Position numbers and translations under genes: made by a program
Source of the DNA: Dinoroseobacter sp049800775
GTDB taxonomy: Bacteria; Pseudomonadota; Alphaproteobacteria; Rhodobacterales; Rhodobacteraceae
DNA length: 64,000 bases
Reading direction: 5' to 3'
Assembly (NCBI RefSeq): GCF_049800775.1
Contig: NZ_JBNAFR010000001.1
Location: 124,001 to 188,000, forward strand
Notes under the pieces: generated by a model
Told to the model about the DNA's origin: nothing
What the model saw: only the letters and a program-made list of their open reading frames with translations
Database searches by the model: none
Shown: one piece after another, positions 8,751 through 17,693 of the stretch
Layout: every line of letters begins with the position of its first letter
Numbering within the stretch: position 1 is the first letter of the stretch

Positions 8751-9806
8751 TCAGCGGGCGGGCAAGAGCAGCGAACTGTCACCGTAGGAAAAGAACCTGT
8801 AGCGCTCGGCAATGGCGTGGGCATAGATCTCGCGGATCCGCTCGGCCCCCATCAGGGCGCTGACCAGCATCATCAGGGTCGATTTCGGCAGGTGGAAATT
8901 GGTCATCAGCCCATCGGTGATTTTGAACCGGTAGCCGGGATAGATGAAGATATCCGTGTCCCCTTCCCAAGCGCTTAGGCTGCCATCCTCCGCCGCGGCG
9001 GTCTCGATCAGGCGCAGGGCCGTGGTGCCCACGGGGATCACCCGCCCGCCAGCGGCGCGTGTGGCCGAAATCTCGGCAGCGGCCTCGGCGCTGATCTCGC
9101 CCCATTCCGCGTGCATCTTGTGGGTGGTCACGTCCTCGACCTTCACCGGCAGAAAAGTCCCGGCCCCCACATGCAGCGTAACATGGGAGAATTGCACCCC
9201 GCGCGCGCGCAGGGCTTCCAGGAGCGGCGCGTCGAAATGGAGCGAGGCCGTGGGCGCGGCCACCGCCCCCGAGCGCTCGGCAAAGACCGTCTGGTAATCC
9301 TCGTGATCGCGGGCATCCGCCGGGCGCTTGGCGGCGATATAGGGCGGCAGAGGCATCGCCCCGGCCTCGGCCAGAGCGGCGTCGAAATCCTCCCCTGTCA
9401 GGCCAAAGATCAGGCGGACATGGCCGTCGATCTTTTCGGCGACCGTGGCGCGCAGGGCGTCGGAGAACACGACCTCTTCCCCCTCGGCCAGCTTGCGCAG
9501 GGGTTTGGCGAGCGCCATCCAGCCCTCGGCGGCCGGCTCCAGCAGGGTGATCTCGACCTTCGCGGTCACCCTCCCCTGGGCCGAGTTGCGGGTCCGGGTC
9601 CCGAAAAGCCGTGCCGGGATCACCTTGGTGTTGTTCAGCACCAGCCGGTCCCCCGGCCCCAGCTCAGAGACCAGGTCGGTCACGTGGCGATCGCGCAGGG
9701 CTGCCGCCCCCTCGGCCACCAGAAGCCGCGCAGAAGAGCGCGGGCGCACCGGGCGGGTGGCGATCAGCGTGTCAGGCAGATCGAAATCGAAATCACTCAG
9801 ATGCAC
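8751..9806 (-). CDS. queA: tRNA preQ1(34) S-adenosylmethionine ribosyltransferase-isomerase
   Basis: QueA moves the ribosyl part of S-adenosylmethionine onto 7-aminomethyl-7-deazaguanine at tRNA position 34, giving epoxyqueuosine. The protein has 351 residues, the normal length. Family motifs include FDFDLPDTLIA at the N-terminus, LVLNNTKVIPARLFG, PLPPYI, LHVGAGTFLPV and MTNFHLPKSTLMMLVSA. Start ATG 9806. It follows the AsmA-like gene by 29 nt on the same strand. Confidence 0.97.
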   Translation of the reverse strand: MHLSDFDFDLPDTLIATRPVRPRSSARLLVAEGAAALRDRHVTDLVSELGPGDRLVLNNTKVIPARLFGTRTRNSAQGRVTAKVEITLLEPAAEGWMALAKPLRKLAEGEEVVFSDALRATVAEKIDGHVRLIFGLTGEDFDAALAEAGAMPLPPYIAAKRPADARDHEDYQTVFAERSGAVAAPTASLHFDAPLLEALRARGVQFSHVTLHVGAGTFLPVKVEDVTTHKMHAEWGEISAEAAAEISATRAAGGRVIPVGTTALRLIETAAAEDGSLSAWEGDTDIFIYPGYRFKITDGLMTNFHLPKSTLMMLVSALMGAERIREIYAHAIAERYRFFSYGDSSLLLPAR

Positions 9807-9835
9807 GGGCAGATCCGGTCCGTTTGGAAGAGACG

Positions 9836-12800
9836 CTATTGCGTCAGGTCAGGGGGCGCGCGGCGGAAAAGGTCGCGAAACACGCCCGGTGTCAAGAGCG
9901 ACAGCGGATTGACCTGCAGCTCGGGCTGCTGGGGCGAGCCGCTCACACGGTAGCTCACGCCCAAGAGCCCCTCGCCGCGCCGCGCCATGAGCGCGCCTCC
10001 CAGCCCGTTGAGCATGTAGATCGGCGAGACCACCCCCTGCAAGTCCAGCGCGTTCTGGGCGGGCATCACCGCCCCCTCGAAGGTGATCCCGATGGCCGGG
10101 CCATTGGCCCGCCCCTCGCGCAGGGTGATCCCCTCCGGCGAGAAGCTCAGCCCGGTCGCGATGGTGCTGAAGGCGATCCCGCCATTGGCCATCTGGTCCA
10201 GCAGGCCGACGACGCTGATCGCCGAGAGGAATTGCATCGCGCCGGGGGTTTCGATCAATCGGCCATCTGCAATCTCAAGCGTGCCGTCATAGATCGGCGT
10301 GCCGGGACGGGCCTCGAGCCGCAGGTCGAGCGCGCCGCCCTGCAGGGTGCGCAGCACGCCCGCATCGCGCAGCACCGCGCCCGCATCGGCGCTGGTCACC
10401 CGCACCAGCTGGGTGTTGCGCGCGCCACGGGTCAGGGTGATCTCCAACGGTGCGCCCCCGTTGGCCCTTGCGGTCAGCCGCCCGCCGATCACATCCTCGG
10501 TCAGGATCGCGCCCTGCACCGATTGCAGGCTGAGCGTGTCCGAGACGATGACCCGATCAAGCCGGAGCGGGATCTCGCTCGGCCGCCCCGCAGCGGCGCT
10601 GCCCGGTCGGGTACTCCCCTTGGGCAGCGCGCGCAGGTCGAGCACCCCGCCCGTCAGGGCCACAGCGGGCGGCACATTCGCCCCACGCCCGTTCAGCACG
10701 CCCTGCGCATCCAGCCACCCCCCGATCCGCACCCGGTCCAGGGTCATCCGGTCCACCCCTGCCCCTTCGGGTCGCAGGCTGATCGCGCCTTCGGCAAGAA
10801 AACCGGGGGCCGCGAGGCGAAACGCCTCGACCGCCCGGTCGGGCCCAAGCTCCAGCGTCATGGAGAGCGCGCCCTCGATGCCCTCGGCCTTTTGCCAGCC
10901 AAGCGCTGGGATCCGCACCCCAAGCCCGCGCATATCGGTCTCCAGCGTCAGACGCGGGGCGCGCCCGGGCATCAGGGTCAGGCGGTAGGCCGCCTCGGTC
11001 CGCCCGCTGAGCGTGCCCGGCGGCAGACGGACGCCCAGAGCCTGCAACCCGGCATCGCTGACCATGGCAGTGCCGGTCACCTCGGTTCCCTCGGCGCCGG
11101 GGGTGGCCAGCTGCCGGACCAGGCCGATATCGAGCGGTACGTCCTCAAGCGCACCGGCCCCGTTCAGGGTCACCGCCCCGTCGGAGATGCGGATCGTCAC
11201 TTCGCCCTCGGCAAGGTCGCGATCCGGCGCAACCTCGTCGAAAACCACATCCGATAGCTGCGCCGTCAGCGCCAGCGTGTTGAGGTCCATCTTCGCCCCC
11301 TTGCGCAGAGGCACGCGCAGATCCCCCTCGGCCCGGGCTGTCCCGCTGAGCCGATCCGCCGGCAGACGCAGTTTCTCGGACAGCAGAACCGGGTGCCGGT
11401 CGAGCACATCGAAGGCCGCGGGAATGCTGCCAGAGGCTCGCAGATGCAGGTCCGCCGGGCCGCCGCGGACCCGCGTATCGGGGATCTGGAAGGTCGTGCC
11501 CGTCAGGTCCACCGGCCCGTTCGCGTCGCTGTCCATCTGTCCGGCGCTGGCGGTGATCGTGAGCGTATGGTCGAAAATCACCCCATGCCCGCGCCCACCG
11601 CGCACGGGCGGAAAGGCAGGCAGCACCCGCACCTCCGCCTGATCGAAATCAAAGCTCGCGGCGAGCTTGGGCCGCTCCCCCTGGGTCAGGCGCAGATGGG
11701 CGGTGATATTCTCGAGCTGCCCGGCCGAGAGGTTCTGGCGCAGCCATGTGCCCGGGCGCACGGCCCGTCCCGTCGCGGGCCAGAATTCCAGGATACGCTC
11801 CGCCGGGAGCGCGGCACTGGCAAAGGCGAACTCTGCGGTGAAGGGCGCCTCCGCCGGGATCCGCGCCGCGCCATGGCCGGTGATGCTGGCCGCGCCATCG
11901 ACATCCGACACAAGGATCTGACCGAAATCCACCTCGCGCGTCGCGCCTTGCCACCAGCCGGAGGTCAGCACCCGCGCAACCGCGACCGGGCCTGCGAGAA
12001 ACGGATCCGCATCGGCCCAGATCTCGGTCAGATCCAGCTGAAAGACCGCATTGGCCGGGGACGGCCCCGGGTTTGGGCGCGCCTCGACATAGGCCGCCCC
12101 TCTGGCGCGGAGCCGGTCCGACTTGAGGATCAGGTCATCCACATGCACCCGCCGCTGGGCCGGATCGTATATCCAGGTCGCCGCCCCATGCTCCACCACC
12201 GCGCGGCCCAGACGTGTGCCCAGATCCACCCGTCCGGGCCCAATCGAAAACTGACCCGACAGCGTGGCGAGCTGCCCTTCGGCGCTCAGTGCGCCCTCGA
12301 CCCGGCCCGAGAGGCTCCCGCCATAGCGGGCCAGCGGCGCGAGGGCGGGCACTTGCTCGGCCAGAAGCGGCACGGGCAAGGTGGCAACCGCAAGCTCGAA
12401 GGCGATCCCGGGTGCGGATGCAGGGCTACGCAGGGCGAACTGCGCCGTCGCCCCGGCCTCGGGCAGCTCGAACGCGGCCGAAAGCTCGAGCCCCCCGCGC
12501 CCGACATCGAGCCGCGCCACCCCGTCGCTCAACGTCACCGGCGCGCCGACCCCCGCCGCCGTGACATCCAGCGTTAGGCCCGACAGCTCGACATCCCGCA
12601 GCGAGCTCAGGACCGGCGCCTGAAACGCATCCGTCACCTGCGCCACCAGATCCGGCAGTGCGAGCGCAGGCGTCTGGGCCCCCTGCGACGGCAGGGCAAG
12701 GCTCAGAAGGCCAGTCTCGTCCCGGCTCAGCCAAAGGCGCGCCCCCTCCAGCCGGATACGCTCGGGCTGGATCTCGGCCCGCATCAGCGCGCGCCGGGCG

Positions 12801-13159
12801 AAGGACACCTCAAGCTCGGGCAAGGTCACAGTCTCGCCGCTGCGCGTGGCGCGCAGGGTCACATCGCGCAGCTGGAGACGCGGGCGCCCGGCCGCGCTGA
12901 GCGACAGCTCCATCGCGCCGAGATCTGCGGCGGCCACCCCGTCAAGCAGGGTGTCGAGCCGGGCTTCGATCCGGTCCACAACGACGGCGGGCACCGCAAC
13001 GCTGCCGCGCAGGGCCAGTGCCGCCAATCCCCCGAACGCCACCAGAAGCACCGCCGCTGCCAGCAGAACCACGAGCCCCGATCGCGCACGCCTGCGGCGC
13101 GGCCCGGACCGCTCCGCCGGGCGCGCGGGCGCGGCTCTGTCGCTGGGATCGATGCTCAC
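9836..13159 (-). CDS. AsmA/YhdP-like envelope protein (DUF3971 and AsmA-like C-terminal region)
   Basis: The 1107-residue product has a basic cytoplasmic N-terminus, one membrane anchor at about 28-50 and a very long periplasmic part made of repeated beta strands. This is the layout of AsmA-like proteins (YhdP/TamB group), thought to bridge the periplasm and move lipid to the outer membrane. The segment MQFLSAISVVGLLDQ near the C-terminus fits the AsmA-like C-terminal domain. The start is GTG 13159 behind a GAGGA stretch. It is divergent from bcp and precedes queA. Assignment rests on architecture and general resemblance. Confidence 0.82.
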   Translation of the reverse strand: MSIDPSDRAAPARPAERSGPRRRRARSGLVVLLAAAVLLVAFGGLAALALRGSVAVPAVVVDRIEARLDTLLDGVAAADLGAMELSLSAAGRPRLQLRDVTLRATRSGETVTLPELEVSFARRALMRAEIQPERIRLEGARLWLSRDETGLLSLALPSQGAQTPALALPDLVAQVTDAFQAPVLSSLRDVELSGLTLDVTAAGVGAPVTLSDGVARLDVGRGGLELSAAFELPEAGATAQFALRSPASAPGIAFELAVATLPVPLLAEQVPALAPLARYGGSLSGRVEGALSAEGQLATLSGQFSIGPGRVDLGTRLGRAVVEHGAATWIYDPAQRRVHVDDLILKSDRLRARGAAYVEARPNPGPSPANAVFQLDLTEIWADADPFLAGPVAVARVLTSGWWQGATREVDFGQILVSDVDGAASITGHGAARIPAEAPFTAEFAFASAALPAERILEFWPATGRAVRPGTWLRQNLSAGQLENITAHLRLTQGERPKLAASFDFDQAEVRVLPAFPPVRGGRGHGVIFDHTLTITASAGQMDSDANGPVDLTGTTFQIPDTRVRGGPADLHLRASGSIPAAFDVLDRHPVLLSEKLRLPADRLSGTARAEGDLRVPLRKGAKMDLNTLALTAQLSDVVFDEVAPDRDLAEGEVTIRISDGAVTLNGAGALEDVPLDIGLVRQLATPGAEGTEVTGTAMVSDAGLQALGVRLPPGTLSGRTEAAYRLTLMPGRAPRLTLETDMRGLGVRIPALGWQKAEGIEGALSMTLELGPDRAVEAFRLAAPGFLAEGAISLRPEGAGVDRMTLDRVRIGGWLDAQGVLNGRGANVPPAVALTGGVLDLRALPKGSTRPGSAAAGRPSEIPLRLDRVIVSDTLSLQSVQGAILTEDVIGGRLTARANGGAPLEITLTRGARNTQLVRVTSADAGAVLRDAGVLRTLQGGALDLRLEARPGTPIYDGTLEIADGRLIETPGAMQFLSAISVVGLLDQMANGGIAFSTIATGLSFSPEGITLREGRANGPAIGITFEGAVMPAQNALDLQGVVSPIYMLNGLGGALMARRGEGLLGVSYRVSGSPQQPELQVNPLSLLTPGVFRDLFRRAPPDLTQ

Positions 13160-13251
13160 CTGCGTGGGTTCCTCAACGGTGTTCTTGGATCGGGGCCTTT
13201 CTTTCCGGTCTTTGGCGGCTACCCTTGGGCGGAGTGTACAGCGAGGATACC

Positions 13252-13713
13252 ATGATCGAAACAGGCCAAACCGCCCCTGACTTCACCCTGCCCCGAGACG
13301 GCGGCGACACGCTGACCCTGTCGGCCCAGAAACCGCAGAAGGTCGTGCTCTATTTCTACCCCAAGGATGACACGCCCGGCTGCACGAAAGAGGCGATCGG
13401 CTTTTCCGAGCATCTGGACGCCTTCACCGCGGCCGGGGCCACGGTGATCGGTGTGTCCAAAGATAGCGTGAAGAAGCACGACAAGTTCCGCGACAAGCAC
13501 GGGCTGAGCGTGGCACTGGTCAGCGACGAGGAAGGCTCGGTCTGCGAGGATTGGGGCACCTGGGTCGAAAAGAAGATGTATGGCAAGACCTATATGGGCA
13601 TCGAGCGGGCCACGTTTCTGGTCGATGGCGAGGGCGTCGTGCGCAATATCTGGCGCAAGGTGAAGGTCCCCGGCCATGTCGAAGAGGTGCTTGAGGCCGT
13701 CAAGGCCCTGTGA
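13252..13713 (+). CDS. bcp: thioredoxin-dependent thiol peroxidase (Bcp/PrxQ peroxiredoxin)
   Basis: The 153-residue product is a PrxQ-type peroxiredoxin that reduces hydroperoxides. The peroxidatic Cys44 is in YPKDDTPGCTKEA. The resolving Cys usual for E. coli Bcp (five residues later) is Ile here; the only other cysteine is Cys98 in GSVCEDWG, so resolution may use Cys98 or an external thiol. ATG 13252 is the first start that gives the canonical N-terminus (APDFTLP). The gene is divergent from the AsmA-like gene, and the ferritin-like gene follows after 38 nt, probably in the same transcript. Confidence 0.94.
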   Translation: MIETGQTAPDFTLPRDGGDTLTLSAQKPQKVVLYFYPKDDTPGCTKEAIGFSEHLDAFTAAGATVIGVSKDSVKKHDKFRDKHGLSVALVSDEEGSVCEDWGTWVEKKMYGKTYMGIERATFLVDGEGVVRNIWRKVKVPGHVEEVLEAVKAL

Positions 13714-13751
13714 TCCAAGGGGCGGGTCCCCCCGTAACGGAGCGCTGCCCG

Positions 13752-14609
13752 ATGACCCGCCCTGACCCTTTGCCGCAAACTCTGGCTGCCTGCGCCGATG
13801 CTGTTCTGCGCACGGCCGATGGGCGGGCGAAAACGGCCCTGAGCCGGGCCTGTGCCGAGGCTTGGTTCACCGCACGCAGCAGCGACACCCCCATGGCGGT
13901 CGGCGCGGCGCAACCTCCACTTCGGCCCGCAAGACCAGAGAAACCCGAGCTTTTATCCCCTCGGGATGTGCCGCGCCGCAAGCCCGGCACCCTGGAGGGG
14001 CGGCAGGCGATCCTCCACGCGGTGGCGCATATCGAGCTGAATGCGGTGGACCTGCACTGGGATATCATCGCGCGGTTCACGGACACGCCCATGCCGATCG
14101 GGTTCTACGATGACTGGGTCAAGGCCGCGGACGAAGAATCCAAACATTTCAACCTCGTGTCCGACTGCCTTGAAGCCACCGGCAGCCATTATGGCGCGCT
14201 TGCGGCCCATGCGGGCATGTGGCGGGCGGCCGAGGATACCATCGACGACTTCATGGGACGCCTCGCGGTGGTGCCCATGGTGCTCGAGGCGCGCGGGCTC
14301 GACGTCACACCGGGGATGATCGAGATCTTTCGCCGCGCCAAGGATGACCGCGCGGTCGAGGCGCTCGAGGTGATCTATGGCGAAGAGGTCGGGCATGTGG
14401 CTTACGGCGCGAAGTGGTTCCACTTCCTCTGCGGCCGCCACGACCTTGACCCCAAGGACGCCTTCCACCGGCTGGTGCGCACCTATTTCCACGGCCCGCT
14501 CAAACCGCCGTTCAACGAGGAAAAGCGCGCCGAGGCGGGTTTGCCGCCGGATTTCTACTGGCCCCTGACCGAGCCAGCCGATCAGGTTTCACGGAAAGCT
14601 GAAAAATAG
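13752..14609 (+). CDS. DUF455 ferritin-like protein
   Basis: The 285-residue product is mainly helical, with Glu and His pairs spaced as in ferritin-like four-helix bundles: HAVAHIELNAVDLHWD at about 108-123, DEESKHF and EEVGHVAYG. These match the DUF455 family, proposed di-metal proteins of unknown reaction. ATG 13752 is used; ATG 13710 would overlap the end of bcp. Placement directly behind a peroxiredoxin suggests, but does not prove, an oxidative-stress or iron-handling role. Confidence 0.85.
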   Translation: MTRPDPLPQTLAACADAVLRTADGRAKTALSRACAEAWFTARSSDTPMAVGAAQPPLRPARPEKPELLSPRDVPRRKPGTLEGRQAILHAVAHIELNAVDLHWDIIARFTDTPMPIGFYDDWVKAADEESKHFNLVSDCLEATGSHYGALAAHAGMWRAAEDTIDDFMGRLAVVPMVLEARGLDVTPGMIEIFRRAKDDRAVEALEVIYGEEVGHVAYGAKWFHFLCGRHDLDPKDAFHRLVRTYFHGPLKPPFNEEKRAEAGLPPDFYWPLTEPADQVSRKAEK

Positions 14610-14727
14610 AGCAGGAAAATCGGCGGAAATTTGCCCATATCCAGCAAAACAAGGCGCTTGCGCGCCGAACTGCCCGTGTAACTTGCATCTGCGACACCAG
14701 ATGGCCTACCAACACGTAAGCGCTGTT

Positions 14728-14739
14728 GCCCTATAGGGC
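14728..14739. promoter_or_regulatory. GCCCTATAGGGC palindrome upstream of the M23 gene
   Basis: A perfect 12-bp palindrome lies 36 nt upstream of the TTG start of the M23/bactofilin pair, inside a 166-bp intergenic region. It could be an operator or overlap the -10 region. No known regulator motif is recognised. Confidence 0.35.
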
Positions 14740-14775
14740 GCGTACAAGGCGCACAAAGGTTGGGGAACTGGGGCA

Positions 14776-16110
14776 TTGGCAGTACACACGCGTTTCTCGA
14801 AGCGTCTGGAGGGGATCTTCCCCGAAAAACGTCTTTTTCTGAAATCCGACGATGCGACGCGCTTCGTGCGCTTGTCGAGCGGCACGCAGGCGGCCATGGC
14901 CGTGGGCGGGGCGGCTCTGCTGACATGGACGGCCTTCGCCTCGGCGATGGTGCTGATCACCAGTCTGGGTGCGGGTGAGGCCCGGGATCAGGCCGCGCGC
15001 GACCAGCAGATGTATGCCGAGCGGCTCAATGCCCTGTCCGTAGAGCGGGACGCCCGCGCCGAGGAGGCCCGCGCCGCGCAGGAGCGGTTCACGCTGGCGC
15101 TGGAGCAGGTCAGCCGCATGCAGTCGCAGCTGCTGGCCTCGGAAGAACAGCGCAGCGAGCTTGAGACCGGCGTGGCCGTGGTTCAGTCGACCCTGCGCAC
15201 GGCCATGGCCGAACGGGATGCCGCCCGCGCCGCACAGGAAGAGGCCGCCCGCGAGCTGGCCGCCCTGACCGGCACAGGCACGACCGAGGCCGCGCAGATG
15301 CGCGATCTCGAAATGACCCTCGCCTTCCTCACAGATGCCCTGACCGGCACCGCCGCCGAGCGGGACGGTCTGGAAGGCGCCCATAGCGCCGCGACCGCCG
15401 AGATCGAAGAACTGCTGCTGACCCAGCAATTGACGGCCGAGCGCAACAACCGCGTCTTCGAGATCCTCGAGGATGCCGTGACCGTTTCGGTCGCTCCGCT
15501 GGAGCGGATGTTCGAAGAGGCCGGTGTCCCCGCCGACCGGATCCTCGAAGAGATCCGCCGCTCCACCTCCGGTCAGGGCGGCCCGCTCGTGCCCATGAGC
15601 TTCTCGACCCGCAGCCTGCCCCAGGATGAGCTGAGCTACCGCACCGAACAGATCCTTGCCGGGCTCGACCGGCTGAACCTGCACCGCATGGCCGTGGACC
15701 AGCTGCCCTTCGCGATGCCGGTCAAATCCTCGTTCCGCTTCACCAGCCCGTTCGGCTATCGCCGGGATCCCAAGGGCGGTGGCACGCGGATGCACAAGGG
15801 TACGGATTTCGCCGCCTCTCTGGGCACGCCGATCTATTCGACCGCCGAGGGCGTCGTGGTCAAGGCGGGCTGGAATCGCGGCTTCGGGCGGATGGTCAAG
15901 ATCCGCCACGCCTTCGGGTATGAAACAGTCTACGCGCACATGTCGAAACTGCGTGTAAAAGAAGGTCAACGGGTCTCGCGTGGTGAGCGGATCGGTGATA
16001 TGGGAAGCACGGGCCGGTCTACCGGTGTGCACCTCCACTACGAGGTGCATCAGTCTGGCAAACCCGTTAATCCGATGAGCTTTATCAAGGCAGGCAAGAA
16101 TGTTCTCTAA
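14776..16110 (+). CDS. M23 family (LytM) metallopeptidase with membrane anchor and coiled coil
   Basis: The 444-residue product has a cytoplasmic N-terminus of about 38 residues, one membrane helix (39-64), a long Glu/Ala/Arg-rich coiled coil (about 66-225) and a C-terminal LytM domain. Zinc ligands and catalytic residues are intact: His340 and Asp344 (MHKGTDF), His388 (YAH), and His419 and His421 (HLHYE). It should therefore be an active peptidoglycan endopeptidase in the periplasm. The start is TTG 14776 behind a G-rich ribosome-binding stretch (GGGGAACTGGGG); no ATG occurs in frame before the membrane helix. The reading frame overlaps the bactofilin gene by 11 nt. Confidence 0.92.
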   Translation: MAVHTRFSKRLEGIFPEKRLFLKSDDATRFVRLSSGTQAAMAVGGAALLTWTAFASAMVLITSLGAGEARDQAARDQQMYAERLNALSVERDARAEEARAAQERFTLALEQVSRMQSQLLASEEQRSELETGVAVVQSTLRTAMAERDAARAAQEEAARELAALTGTGTTEAAQMRDLEMTLAFLTDALTGTAAERDGLEGAHSAATAEIEELLLTQQLTAERNNRVFEILEDAVTVSVAPLERMFEEAGVPADRILEEIRRSTSGQGGPLVPMSFSTRSLPQDELSYRTEQILAGLDRLNLHRMAVDQLPFAMPVKSSFRFTSPFGYRRDPKGGGTRMHKGTDFAASLGTPIYSTAEGVVVKAGWNRGFGRMVKIRHAFGYETVYAHMSKLRVKEGQRVSRGERIGDMGSTGRSTGVHLHYEVHQSGKPVNPMSFIKAGKNVL

Positions 16111-16606
16111 ATCCCGAATCAACGAGCCCGGACCAAAGGCTGGCGACGCCGAAGGCGCAGACGGCGCCCCCGCTCCGGCCGTGCCGCGCGCCTCCATGTC
16201 CGACAGCAAGCCCGTTGCTTCGGCAAAGCCGAAGCCGGCCCCGTCGATCCTGTCTTCGGACCTCAAAGTCGTGGGCAATCTGCGCACCTCCGGTGACATT
16301 CAGATCGAAGGTCAGGTCGAGGGGGATATCCATGCCCATCTGCTGACCGTGGGCGAAGGCGCCACCGTGAATGGCGAGGTTGTGGCGGACGACGTGATCG
16401 TGAATGGCCGCGTCATCGGTCGCGTGCGGGGCCTGAAGGTCCGCCTGACCTCCACTGCGCGGGTCGAGGGTGACATCATCCACAAGACCATCGCCATCGA
16501 GAGCGGCGCGCATTTCGAAGGCTCCGTGCAGCGGCAGGACGATCCGCTCGGCGGTGGCGGCGGCAAGCAGAAAGCGCCCAAGCAGCCCCCCGCACAGAAC
16601 GGCTGA
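16100..16606 (+). CDS. bactofilin (polymer-forming cytoskeletal protein)
   Basis: The 168-residue product has a disordered Ala/Pro-rich N-terminus, a central beta-helix bactofilin domain (about 50-145; LKVVGNLRTSGDIQIEGQ, GDIHAHLLTVG and VNGEVVADDVIV repeats) and a Gly/Lys/Pro-rich tail. Bactofilins form nucleotide-free filaments at the inner membrane and localise wall enzymes. The ATG lies inside the end of the M23 gene, 11 nt before its stop, so the two are translationally coupled; the same pairing of bactofilin with an M23 peptidase is widespread and works in cell-shape control. Confidence 0.95.
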   Translation: MFSKSRINEPGPKAGDAEGADGAPAPAVPRASMSDSKPVASAKPKPAPSILSSDLKVVGNLRTSGDIQIEGQVEGDIHAHLLTVGEGATVNGEVVADDVIVNGRVIGRVRGLKVRLTSTARVEGDIIHKTIAIESGAHFEGSVQRQDDPLGGGGGKQKAPKQPPAQNG

Positions 16607-16649
16607 GCGCCAAGCCTGGGCCGCAGGGCCGTCAGTTCAGAATTCGGAG

Positions 16650-16683
16650 CCGCCGAGAGCATCGCTTTCGGCGGTTTCCTTTT
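16650..16683 (+). terminator. Rho-independent terminator after bactofilin
   Basis: CCGCCGAGAGC (16650-16660) pairs with GCTTTCGGCGG (16664-16674) through 11 pairs including one G-T, with a 3-nt loop, followed by a T-rich tail. It lies 44 nt after the bactofilin stop. Confidence 0.82.
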
Positions 16684-16727
16684 GCCCCCTGCCCGCACGG
16701 GCCGAGGGGCGGTGTCATCCACGCTCT

Positions 16728-16923
16728 CTAAAAGTAGTGGTCCCGGAGACTGCCATCGAACCGGCCGCCCTTGAGGCAGCAACGCTTGAAGCGCTTGCCC
16801 GAGCCGCAGGGACAGGGATCATTGCGCCCGAGCTTCTCCAGCAGTTCCACATCGCCCGCGCACCATTTGCACGCCGGTTTTGACGCGCGTTTCGGACGGG
16901 AATGATTTACGCCGCTTGGACAT
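16728..16923 (-). pseudogene. small SEC-C zinc-motif protein with a single-base frame disruption
   Basis: The 3' part reads GRNDPCPCGSGKRFKRCC, a textbook SEC-C zinc motif, and ends GRFDGSLRDHYF at TAG (16728-16730). In that frame no ATG, GTG or TTG occurs until GTG 16850, which would leave only 40 residues; upstream the frame stays open only to a stop near 16961. The neighbouring frame offers ATG 16923 (MSKRRKSFPSETRV), but it ends before the zinc motif. The span 16923-16728 is 196 nt, so losing one base, for example in AAAA near 16880 or GGG near 16856, would join them into a 64-residue protein. It is either a true frameshift or a homopolymer sequencing error. Confidence 0.55.
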
Positions 16924-17048
16924 GACCTCGAAAGGAGGGGCGATCGTCGGGGGTCATGCGTTTAGCCATGGGATCCTCCATCATCTGTGGTTTGCGAGAG
17001 AGCGCGTATACGCTGTTTCCCCCAGACTGCAAGGCAACGCCGGGGGCG

Positions 17049-17636
17049 TCAGCTTTCCGCCACCACATGCAGGCCGGTATCTACCAGCTCGCCGATATAG
17101 GTGCGCGCCTCGACCGGATCGACGGTGACAATCGTAGGGCGGCAGGCGAGGGTCACGAGCCCATGCACGGACGCCCAAAGCTGCAGGAAAACCTGCCGGT
17201 GGCGGCCCGAACTCACGTCCCCCTCCCCCGCGCGGATCAGCATCTCAAGCAGCCGTGCCTGAAAATCCTGCATCTTCTGATCGGGGACGGCATGGGCGCG
17301 GTATTCGAACAGCAGCCACCAGCGCTGCGGCTCTGTCAGGGCGAAGTCGAAATAGGCCTCCCCCAGCGCCACAAGCCGGGCCCGCTTGTCCTGCGGTGCC
17401 GAGGCGACGGCGGTTTCGAGGGCCCGCGACAGGATCCCCGCGGATTTCGCGATCACCGTGCGCAGCAGCGTTTCCAGGTCCCCGACCGCATTATAAAGCG
17501 AGCCGACAGAGACCCCGATCTCGGCGGCCAGCCCCCGCGCGCTGAGCGCATCGCGACCCTTTTCGAGGACGATGCGCTCGGCAATCTCGGTCGCTTTCTC
17601 GCGGATCTGGGCGAGGTTCTGATCCCGTTTCGACAT
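17049..17636 (-). CDS. TetR/AcrR family transcriptional regulator
   Basis: From ATG 17636 the product has 195 residues (ATG 17654 would add 6). The N-terminal HTH is typical: IAERIVLEKGRDALSARGLA, then EIGVSVGSLYNAVGDLETLL, with TetR helix 3 SLYN. The C-terminal ligand-binding half is helical (WWLLFEYR) and its ligand is unknown. The gene is last in a three-gene minus-strand set, 57 nt after DUF2145. Two near-identical palindromes upstream of the first gene of the set are its most likely operators, which would make the cluster autoregulated. Confidence 0.9.
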   Translation of the reverse strand: MSKRDQNLAQIREKATEIAERIVLEKGRDALSARGLAAEIGVSVGSLYNAVGDLETLLRTVIAKSAGILSRALETAVASAPQDKRARLVALGEAYFDFALTEPQRWWLLFEYRAHAVPDQKMQDFQARLLEMLIRAGEGDVSSGRHRQVFLQLWASVHGLVTLACRPTIVTVDPVEARTYIGELVDTGLHVVAES

Positions 17637-17693
17637 GGTGCGCCGCTCAGCCATGTCCGCGTAGTTGGGACAATCCCCCGCCCATGTCAAATC

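Noticed and set aside
14728..14739. GCCCTATAGGGC as a known cell-cycle box
   Set aside because: It does not match CtrA, GcrA/GANTC, LexA or FNR patterns; kept only as an unassigned palindrome.
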